A stretch of 64,000 bases of DNA from Candidatus Abyssobacteria bacterium SURF_17. Its GTDB lineage: Bacteria > Abyssobacteria > SURF-5. The notes under the pieces are model-generated. The model searched no databases and was not told the origin of the DNA. It saw only the letters and a list, made by a program, of their open reading frames with translations. Both the position numbers and the translations under genes were made by a program. Every line of letters begins with the position of its first letter. Position 1 is the first letter of the stretch. Of the stretch, positions 7,620 through 14,625 are shown piece by piece. Location: positions 1-64,000 of the forward strand of contig QZKI01000095.1 in assembly GCA_003598055.1 (NCBI GenBank), in the 5' to 3' direction.

Positions 7620-8750
7620 ATGGAGGATCTGCGATACTTCGCGGAAATGGCGTCAGAATTGAACAATGCCGAGATTCAGGCGTGGAAGCGAGCGGGCAAG
7701 CGCGTGATTGGCACCGTCTGCTCGAATATTCCCGAGGAACTCATCTACGCCGCAGGGATACTGCCTATTCGTCTGCGCGCACCGCGTCTGCAAGATACGT
7801 CGAGCGCTGATTCGCTTTTGCACCGGATAAACTGCTCCTACACGCGGTCGGTACTCGAGCTTCTTTTGCGCGGTGAACTGGGCTTTCTTGACGGGATCGT
7901 AACCACCAACACGTGCGACCATATGCTGCGGCTTGCGGGCGAACTTCAAGCCGAGGCACGCATGCCATTCATTCACTACTTTTCCATGTATCACGCACTC
8001 GGGAAGGCGGCGGACGAATGGTTTGTCCTCGAAATGGAGAAGCTGAAGGGTTCTCTCGAGCAAGCGTTCTCCATGAAAATATCGGATGATGACGTGAGAC
8101 GGGCCATTTTCGTGTACAATCGCACGCGCCGACTTATGGGCCAGCTCAACGAGTTCCGTAAAGCCGACCCGCCTCCTCTCAGTGGTACAGAGTATTTCCA
8201 GATTGTGCTCGCCGGAATGTCAACCCCACGCGAGCAGTTCAATGACCGGCTCGAAGCCCTGCTGCCATTGATTCAATCGCGTCGAGCCGGGGGAGCGGTT
8301 CAGTCGCGGCTCATGGTTGTGGGCGGCGGATGTGACGCGCCGGAATTCATTGAATTCATCGAGCGAAAGGGAGCGCGAATCGTCACAGACGGCCTGTGCT
8401 TCGGCATGCGTCATTACTCCGGAACAATCGATGAGAACGATGCGAACCCGCTTCACGCAATAGCTTTACGTTATACCAATCGCGCGGCTTGTCCCGCAAT
8501 CATCAACGGGTTCCCGCAGAGCTATGGCATTCTCAGCAAGCTCATCCGGGAGTGGGGAGTGCAGGGCGTCATCTGCGCGAGGCTGAAATTCTGCGACCAC
8601 TGGGCAGGCGCCCGCAAGCTGCTGGCCGAAGAACTCCGCAAAGACGGCCTGCCGCTGCTCGACCTCGAGCGTGAGTACAGCACAACTTCCTCCGGCCAGA
8701 TGAGCACCCGCATCCAAGCCTTCCTCGAAATGCTCAAAAGCCAAGCGTGA
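7620..8750 (+). CDS. Second C (BzdN)-type benzoyl-CoA reductase / dehydratase subunit
   Basis: This 376-aa paralogue of the first gene in the window has cysteines at the same positions: VCSNIPEELIYAA (Cys34), ADSLLHRINCSYTR (Cys72) and TNTCDHMLR (Cys99-Asp-His). The ATG at 7620 has AGGAG 7 nt upstream. It is the likely partner of the 6072-7364 product, in reversed order relative to the first set. The 255-bp gap between them holds a mobile-looking palindromic element. The end ARKLLAEELRKDGLPLLDLE fits the family's last domain. Strict conservation of ligands argues for an active enzyme rather than a decaying duplicate. Confidence 0.82.
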   Translation: MEDLRYFAEMASELNNAEIQAWKRAGKRVIGTVCSNIPEELIYAAGILPIRLRAPRLQDTSSADSLLHRINCSYTRSVLELLLRGELGFLDGIVTTNTCDHMLRLAGELQAEARMPFIHYFSMYHALGKAADEWFVLEMEKLKGSLEQAFSMKISDDDVRRAIFVYNRTRRLMGQLNEFRKADPPPLSGTEYFQIVLAGMSTPREQFNDRLEALLPLIQSRRAGGAVQSRLMVVGGGCDAPEFIEFIERKGARIVTDGLCFGMRHYSGTIDENDANPLHAIALRYTNRAACPAIINGFPQSYGILSKLIREWGVQGVICARLKFCDHWAGARKLLAEELRKDGLPLLDLEREYSTTSSGQMSTRIQAFLEMLKSQA

Positions 8751-8785
8751 GATTGGGGGCAGAGAACCTATTGCACGCCTGCGAT

Positions 8786-8815
8786 TGTAAGGGCGCAGCA
8801 TGCTGCGCCCTTACA
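8786..8815. repeat. 30-bp perfect palindrome (TGTAAGGGC family)
   Basis: The half-site TGTAAGGGCGCAGCA is followed immediately by its exact reverse complement. It lies between the convergent stops at 8750 and 8910 and could act as a bidirectional transcription barrier. Its 20-bp core recurs exactly at 29841-29860. Confidence 0.75.
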
Positions 8816-8836
8816 AGAAACACAGATTTTTCGAGC

Positions 8837-8866
8837 TGTAGGGGCACGGCGCGCTGTGCCGTTACA
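8837..8866. repeat. Second, imperfect palindrome of the same family
   Basis: The half-site TGTAGGGGCACGGCG is followed by a near-complementary half ending TTACA. It is the same 30-bp length as the neighbour at 8786-8815, and both sit between convergent genes. Confidence 0.65.
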
Positions 8867-8909
8867 GTACGTCTCCAATCGCGACGCAATCTCTCTGTTC
8901 CCACATTAT

Positions 8910-9773
8910 TCACGCCGAAAGCTGCTTGAATACGGGAGGAAGCCGCTTCAGGTCGAGCATCAACTCGGCGACCGTCTGATACCGCGCAGTTGGTTCATAC
9001 TCCAATGCTTTGAGGGTGATTTCGTCGAACTGACGGGGGATTCTCTTGTCAAGGAAGGAAGGCGGCGCGGGTCTATTTTTCTTGGAGATGACCGTTTTCA
9101 TATACATCACCTTATCTTGCGCTTTGTACGGCAACTGACCTGTTAACAGCTCGTACATCACCAGACCGAGCGAGTATATGTCAGTCCGAATATCCAGGGA
9201 TTTGCCCCTGATCTGCTCGGGTGACATATAGAATGGCGTTCCCGCCCTTGTACTTAAGCCGCGCCACCCCCAGGAACTTTCAGGCATGCTCAAACCGAAG
9301 TCGGCCACTTTGACTTCCTCTTTCTGCGAGAGAAGGATATTCTCCGGCTTGATGTCCCGGTGGATGATGCTGTGGAAGCGCGCATCGCCGAACTTATGAT
9401 GGTGGATGTAATGAAGCCCGGTACATATCTTGACGATGAGACTGAGCACCTCATAAAGACTCGGGTTGCGGGTCTGAATGTGTTGGCGCAGGTTGCCACC
9501 ATCCATGAACTCCATCAACAGATATCCGATTCCCTTCTGCACATGGAGTCCATAGATGTCTATGACGTTCGGATGCTTGAGCTGGCGAGCTATCTTGACT
9601 TCACGCTCGAGATATTGTGAGCGCTTCCGGTCCTTCAGGAATTCGTCCGGAAGAACCTTGACGGCGATGTGGCGTTCATTTGTTTCTTCCTTCGCCAGGT
9701 ACACCCGTCCCATTCCGCCCGCGGCGATGGGGGAGAGGATTCTATAGTTGCCAATTCGTTCCTCTATTGGCAT
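8910..9773 (-). CDS. Hanks-type serine/threonine protein kinase
   Basis: The 287-aa protein is essentially a lone cytoplasmic kinase domain. It has the glycine-rich loop IAAGGMGRVYL (about 17-26), ATP-anchoring Lys39 in IAVKVL, catalytic loop HRDIKPEN (138-145), DFG (158-160) and TPFYMSPEQ in the activation segment. No membrane span, PASTA or other sensor domain is present, so signal input must come from a partner. The upstream genes on the same strand encode a 7TM-PAS protein (10231-11502) and a GH3-type enzyme, but a 457-bp gap separates the kinase from them, so co-transcription is uncertain. All catalytic residues look intact. Confidence 0.9.
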   Translation of the reverse strand: MPIEERIGNYRILSPIAAGGMGRVYLAKEETNERHIAVKVLPDEFLKDRKRSQYLEREVKIARQLKHPNVIDIYGLHVQKGIGYLLMEFMDGGNLRQHIQTRNPSLYEVLSLIVKICTGLHYIHHHKFGDARFHSIIHRDIKPENILLSQKEEVKVADFGLSMPESSWGWRGLSTRAGTPFYMSPEQIRGKSLDIRTDIYSLGLVMYELLTGQLPYKAQDKVMYMKTVISKKNRPAPPSFLDKRIPRQFDEITLKALEYEPTARYQTVAELMLDLKRLPPVFKQLSA

Positions 9774-10230
9774 TTCGTACCTATGTCGCTATCGGAAATT
9801 CTCGCTAACGACTGTGTAAGCGCAAATTCATTCCCGCAGTTTTCTCTGTCTTTGTGTGCCATCCAGTCGAATAAATTCGACCCTACGCAGTTTTCGGACA
9901 GGCTGTCTGTATCGCACTGCGGGCATGATAGGGCTTGCATGTGGGTTGAGCAATAACAGTGCCAAAGCTTGCAGGGTCTTGGCCGTGCGGCATAACATGT
10001 TGTATTTCAAACGGTTGTGAGGTAGCATTGCTATCGTATCTTACCAAGCCGAATGCGAATCCCCATGCTCGAATGCACCTTAATGGACGTGGGGAATCTC
10101 ATGGGAAAGAAACGCGGCGTTGAAAATCAGAGCCGTTGTGGAGGAATGACCGAAGCGTATGCACATCGAAGCGCTGTGCACAACCTCCCCGAGTTCTCGG
10201 GCGTGCATTAGCGGAGCGTTCTTCGACGTT
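9774..10230. other. Intergenic stretch with a degenerate palindromic element
   Basis: A decayed copy of the GTGCGAATTCATTCGCA element has arms at about 9815-9837 and 9866-9886. No supported gene. Short plus-strand frames lack ribosome binding sites and recognisable content. Confidence 0.4.
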
Positions 10231-11502
10231 TCACTTATCAGGGAAGATGTCCCAAAAACTAAGGCTTCGTAGTCGGGAAGGTTTCTTCAAGCCTTCGAGC
10301 GCATGCCGCTTCGATTTCGGATAGAAGCATATGAGAGTGCCCACATATCCTCCGAGTTCAATCGGCATGATGTCGGCGCTCGTATTCCCGTCCACTGTTA
10401 TGACCGTTTCTCTCCTGTGCTGCGTGTATTTCATAAGCTTCTCACGCAGGATGTCATTTGTCAGGAACGAGAGAGACCTACCCTCGATAACATCGCGTCC
10501 CACCAGTTGCGCGGCGCGTCGGTTGGCGAAGAGCACTTCATTCCGTCGGTTCAGAGCGAGAATCCCGACTTCAGCGTCATCAAATAACAAAGAGGCATCA
10601 TCCATCTTTCTGTAAAGCGGAGCTTGCTGGCGAAACCGGAAATATTTTGCGGTGACATATGCTATGTCATCAAAGAAATGGTACGCGTTAAAGGCGACGA
10701 AGAGGAATACTAACAGAAAAACGAAGACATATCTTGATGGAGTATTCGTGAACGTGAGAGCGATACCGGATGCAATAAGCGAATAAGTCACCGAAGCCAG
10801 CACCAAACGAGGCTGCGGTCGGCTCAGGACCCCGATGAGCTGATGCTTGAATGCGCCATAGGCAATGAGCATGACGAATGCCGTGTGCGTGAACATGCCT
10901 GCAGGATAGCACCGTATACCGACGGTCGGAAGCAGGTCCGCAATCGCGCCAACCAATTCAATCATGAGGGCGATGAGCGTAACGTTCACTGCATGATATA
11001 CGACTCTACCCTTCGAGTATCGGTATTTCAAAAGCAGAATGAAGGAATAGGAAATAAAGAACAAATAGAACACCATCACCGGATACCTGAGCGGCCCCGC
11101 TTTTCCGTAGTATCCCCATGCATTTTCGCCGATTGAGGCGACAAGCTCTCTGGTTGTCAGTGCCGTTGCCGCCATCAGAGCCGAGATCCCATAGAAACCA
11201 TACACAAGCTTCTTCGGCCTCAGCTCGAGGAGCTCGTGAACGAAATGCAGCATTGCTGCGGTCATGATGATGCCGGCCGCCCACATCACCTTAGCCCACA
11301 GGATTGCCTCTGCCATTTGATCGCTATTCCGCATCAAGAGCGAGCCGAACGCCCAGCATCCCATGCTCCCTACATAGATCAACACCCCATTCCTGGCCTT
11401 GCTCTCGAGCTTGTGGGATTGGATGATGTAGATCAGCCAGAAACTGGCCGTGAGCGGTATTAAGGGAGATAGTTTGTGAAATGTCAACAGCGATGAATTC
11501 AC
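10231..11502 (-). CDS. 7TM membrane sensor with PAS domain, no kinase module
   Basis: This 423-aa protein has about eight hydrophobic helices over residues 1-270, arranged like the N-terminal 7TM (HisKA_7TM) sensor of some histidine kinases. A PAS-like domain follows at about 305-395 (LFDDAEVGILALNRRNEVLFANRRAAQLVG). It ends without any histidine kinase, GGDEF or phosphatase domain, so it must pass its signal to another protein. The GTG start at 11502 overlaps the stop of the GH3-type gene (11499) by 4 nt, with AGGGGA upstream, so the two are translationally coupled. Start choice is firm. Function as a receptor for the GH3 enzyme or the downstream kinase is an inference. Confidence 0.75.
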   Translation of the reverse strand: MNSSLLTFHKLSPLIPLTASFWLIYIIQSHKLESKARNGVLIYVGSMGCWAFGSLLMRNSDQMAEAILWAKVMWAAGIIMTAAMLHFVHELLELRPKKLVYGFYGISALMAATALTTRELVASIGENAWGYYGKAGPLRYPVMVFYLFFISYSFILLLKYRYSKGRVVYHAVNVTLIALMIELVGAIADLLPTVGIRCYPAGMFTHTAFVMLIAYGAFKHQLIGVLSRPQPRLVLASVTYSLIASGIALTFTNTPSRYVFVFLLVFLFVAFNAYHFFDDIAYVTAKYFRFRQQAPLYRKMDDASLLFDDAEVGILALNRRNEVLFANRRAAQLVGRDVIEGRSLSFLTNDILREKLMKYTQHRRETVITVDGNTSADIMPIELGGYVGTLICFYPKSKRHALEGLKKPSRLRSLSFWDIFPDK

Positions 11503-13079
11503 TGCTTCCCCTTTAGTTGCCGGGCGATTCTTCTCAGCCGTTCAATCTGAAGGGGTTTCGGGTTTACATGCATCGGCTTTATCTGCCCAAGGTCGACTCC
11601 CTCTGCCTCCCGTTCACTGCGATATTGGCTGAAGGTGCCTTCCGGGAGAACCGTCACATCGAGAGGATTATACCCGAGGAGCTCGGGAATGTCATCAAAT
11701 GTCGCTATTGTTCGGGCGGCAGCTTTTCTCATCCTTCCGAGGACCCTTCTCTTCGGCTCGAATGTCTCCACATAAAAATGAATATAGGTCTTTTCATCCC
11801 GGAATTCTTTTGTTATCGTCCAATCATTGTAGTTTATCCCTGACTCCTCTATAACCCGCCAGCAGGCCCTCTCATTCAATCGAATGACGCCCGAGAAGTG
11901 AATGACGTTGTCCGCGCGTGCATAAAAACGGATGGTCGGGATGTCAATTCCATTGACGGCATCCTTCAGCGAGGTCACCTCGACTAGGTCGCCCGTTCGA
12001 TACCGAAAGATACATCCGCCGAAGAAGTTTGTGACGACTGCTTCATACTTGCAGCCCACCTCGAGTTCGTTTGCGAGATGCGTTGGCGGTTGGCACTCAT
12101 TGTACCTTTCCTCCGGTATGAATTCAAGATACGCGACGTTCGGCACAAGAACCATGTCATCACAACCCGGTGTTTGAACGGCGAACAGCGGAGCCTCGGT
12201 GAGCCCATAGCACTCGGAGGGACGCTTGCCCCAGTATCTTTCAATCGCATTGGCAAACAGCGATACATCGGCGCCGGCGGAAAGAATTACCTTCGGAGAA
12301 AAGAGATCCTTCGGCAGCAGCGGTCTCCCTTCGCTTCTCGCCTGCAGGTATTTCTTAAGAATGCTTTTTTTCGCTGCGAACGCCGAATCATCGGAAGTCA
12401 GATACTCTCCGATATGGGTCTCGAATATCCTGCCGATATTCACAAGCACGCTCGCTATCCCCCCAATAATGTCTATACGCCCCTTTTCCAACGCCATGCG
12501 GAAGCCGGTGATTATCCTTTCCGCAAATGTCATGCGCGTTGCTTCTTCAAACGGCGGGAGAACGACAAGGTCTAGTTTCTCGAGTGCCGACTGGACTCCC
12601 AATCCGCTTCCGTACGGCGGCGGCGCAATGGTATAGAAAAGCACATCTCCTCTCTCGATTGGAACCTGACCCCTTTTGCCGGATGAAAGGAATGCTGCCG
12701 TGATGAAAATATCCCCGAACTTCCGGTAGAACTCCTCGGTATATGGTATCCATTTCACGTTGCCGGAGCTTCCGGTCGTTTGAGCCCAAATCTTCACCCT
12801 GGCGGGGAGCGCTTCCTCGCGTCTGTTCATGAAGATTTCGCGATAGTCTTCGTATGTGGTAAGTGGCACCATCTGGCGAAATTGTCGGGGTGAATTCGGG
12901 TAAGCGTCTCCGGCGATGGTTCTCCAGAGTTCGCAGTGGCGCAGGTAGTCGATTTGTTTCATGAGAAGTGTGTTCTGCAGCTCCATAAAGTATTCCAACG
13001 ATTTGTTCAGGAACCAGCAATAGTGGTCCCAAAGCGACCTGTCGTGGGCACGTCGAGCAGTTTCAATCATCGGTTTCAT
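11499..13079 (-). CDS. GH3-family acyl-adenylating enzyme
   Basis: The 526-aa protein resembles the GH3 (auxin-responsive) branch of the ANL adenylating superfamily, which activates carboxylates as acyl-AMP and joins them to amino acids or another acceptor. The ATP-binding motif is AQTTGSSGNVKWIPYT (about 99-114). Further signatures are GADVSLFANAIERYWGKRP, ECYGLTEAPLFA, EYLTSDD and FRYRTGDLVEV. ATG 13079 is preferred to an upstream GTG (13106) because AAAGGGG precedes it. Bacterial GH3 proteins are widespread but rarely characterised. It is translationally coupled to a 7TM-PAS protein, an unusual pairing. The substrate cannot be read from sequence. Confidence 0.8.
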   Translation of the reverse strand: MKPMIETARRAHDRSLWDHYCWFLNKSLEYFMELQNTLLMKQIDYLRHCELWRTIAGDAYPNSPRQFRQMVPLTTYEDYREIFMNRREEALPARVKIWAQTTGSSGNVKWIPYTEEFYRKFGDIFITAAFLSSGKRGQVPIERGDVLFYTIAPPPYGSGLGVQSALEKLDLVVLPPFEEATRMTFAERIITGFRMALEKGRIDIIGGIASVLVNIGRIFETHIGEYLTSDDSAFAAKKSILKKYLQARSEGRPLLPKDLFSPKVILSAGADVSLFANAIERYWGKRPSECYGLTEAPLFAVQTPGCDDMVLVPNVAYLEFIPEERYNECQPPTHLANELEVGCKYEAVVTNFFGGCIFRYRTGDLVEVTSLKDAVNGIDIPTIRFYARADNVIHFSGVIRLNERACWRVIEESGINYNDWTITKEFRDEKTYIHFYVETFEPKRRVLGRMRKAAARTIATFDDIPELLGYNPLDVTVLPEGTFSQYRSEREAEGVDLGQIKPMHVNPKPLQIERLRRIARQLKGKQ

Positions 13080-13622
13080 CGCCGACCCCTTTCTCTCTAA
13101 TCCCACCTAGCAAGATGCATTTTCTCGATACGTTTCTTTTATTAGTCTCCTTAACCGGTGGTTTTCTTCCCAAAAGGATTCTTGAAACTGTCCGACGCCT
13201 CGAGTTGTTGGACCATTCTTCTCGTAGGGAGGGCCCCTCGTGGCCGCCCGCAGCGAAGCCGTCTCGGGCACCCGGATGGGGTGTGCTCCACAGTTGCCGG
13301 CCACACTTTTGACCGTGATTTGCCGGCAAACCGAAGATATCAAAGGCTTGGGCTCACATTCACACAATAAGAATCGAGTTGAGAGGATGGTATGATTCAA
13401 GGAAGGAGGCTCGTCGTAGGGGGCGAGCCGTTACAGGCTTCCTGAGGGTGGCACACGACTGTCAGCATGCCTTCGCGACGGATTTGCTCGTTGCGCGTCT
13501 GCAAAGGAGCGAGGTGATGCGGTAGGTGCAGGGAATAAGGAGACGGTGAATCTGTCCCGCGATTGCAAATGTAGGGGCGCACGGCCGTGCGCCCCTACAC
13601 GTAAGGGACAGTCTCTTCACTC
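13080..13622. other. 543-bp intergenic stretch with one strong palindrome
   Basis: It separates two minus-strand genes. Apart from the palindrome at 13570-13599 I see no gene. It probably contains the promoter of the GH3 operon, but I could not assign boxes with confidence. Confidence 0.4.
13570..13599. repeat. 30-bp perfect palindrome (TGTAGGGGC family)
   Basis: The half-site TGTAGGGGCGCACGG is followed directly by its exact reverse complement. It has the same length and ends as the palindromes at 8786 and 8837, with a different core, and lies just downstream of the 3-hydroxyacyl-CoA dehydrogenase stop. Confidence 0.75.
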
Positions 13623-14495
13623 TCACTTCTCAGAATAGTCGAACCATCCCTTTCCCGTTTTCTGGCCATACTGGCCCTTCGTGTATCGTTCAACGACACT
13701 CGGGTAGGGGAGTGTGGCGGGGTCGCCGGTTTTCTTGAATCGCTCGATATCCAGTGTGAATTGCAGGTCAATGCCGATGAGGTCCATCAGGCGGAACGGT
13801 CCCATCGGATGTCCCGCCCCGTAAACCATCGCTTTGTCAATATCTTCGGCGGACGCAACGCCCATTTCCTGCAACCACAGGGCCTCGCGTGTGAGGGCGC
13901 CCAGAATTCGATTCACGACGAAGCCGTCCACTTCCTTTTTCAGGAGAATAGGCACTTTGTCCAGTTTTGTACACAGGTCCATCGAGACCTGCGCGGTTTC
14001 ATCGGACACATGCGGGCCCTTGACCACCTCAACAAGCTTCATGACCAGCGCAGGGTTGAAGAAATGCAGATTTACGACTTGCGACGGTCGTTTTGTCGCG
14101 TCGGCTATCGACGAACTCACAATGGCCGAACTGTTCGTGGCCAGAATGGCATGCGCCGGCGCCAGCTTGTCGAGCTCGGCGAATATCTTCCGCTTCACGG
14201 GGACTACTTCTATGACCGCCTCGATGACATAGTCGGCGTCCTTTGCCGCGTCCGCCAAATTTCCCGTGAACGAGACATTCGCTCGCGCCTGCTTTGCTTG
14301 TTCCTCGGTCATTTTCCCCTTCTTCACACGGCCCGGGAGGTACGTATCGGCGAAGTTCTCAGCCTTCTTCAGCACTTCCGGCACGATGTCGGTGCACGTT
14401 GTCTTATACCCGTGAATCGCACACAGAAGCGAAATCTGGTGCCCCATGTTTCCTGCTCCGACTACGCAGATTTTCTTAACATCGTCAACTTTCAT
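13623..14495 (-). CDS. hbd: 3-hydroxyacyl-CoA dehydrogenase (HBD type)
   Basis: This 290-aa single-function enzyme oxidises (S)-3-hydroxyacyl-CoA to the 3-ketoacyl-CoA with NAD(P). The N-terminal Rossmann motif is ICVVGAGNMGHQISLL (about 8-23). Catalytic-region signatures are TNSSAIVSSSIA, LHFFNPALVMKLVEVV (His in HFFNP) and GFVVNRILGALTREAL. The length matches clostridial Hbd (about 282 aa). CTCCTT on the plus strand (AAGGAG on the coding strand) lies upstream of the ATG. It stands alone between palindrome-rich gaps. It fits a beta-oxidation step in acid or aromatic breakdown with the enoyl-CoA hydratase at 61971, though the two are 47 kb apart. Confidence 0.9.
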   Translation of the reverse strand: MKVDDVKKICVVGAGNMGHQISLLCAIHGYKTTCTDIVPEVLKKAENFADTYLPGRVKKGKMTEEQAKQARANVSFTGNLADAAKDADYVIEAVIEVVPVKRKIFAELDKLAPAHAILATNSSAIVSSSIADATKRPSQVVNLHFFNPALVMKLVEVVKGPHVSDETAQVSMDLCTKLDKVPILLKKEVDGFVVNRILGALTREALWLQEMGVASAEDIDKAMVYGAGHPMGPFRLMDLIGIDLQFTLDIERFKKTGDPATLPYPSVVERYTKGQYGQKTGKGWFDYSEK

Positions 14496-14625
14496 TCCCG
14501 TTCTCCTTTCTGCATCATGTCAGCTTAACAATCAACGCGATATTCGCTCATCTCCACCGATTATCGTGACCCGGCGGTATTTGCACGCCCCACCGCAGAA
14601 AGATTAACTCAGAGTGTGTCAGAAG

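Noticed and set aside
13761..14528. A 255-codon plus-strand frame opposite the 3-hydroxyacyl-CoA dehydrogenase
   Set aside because: Antisense shadow of a clearly recognised gene. The peptide shows no domain and is rich in His and Arg.
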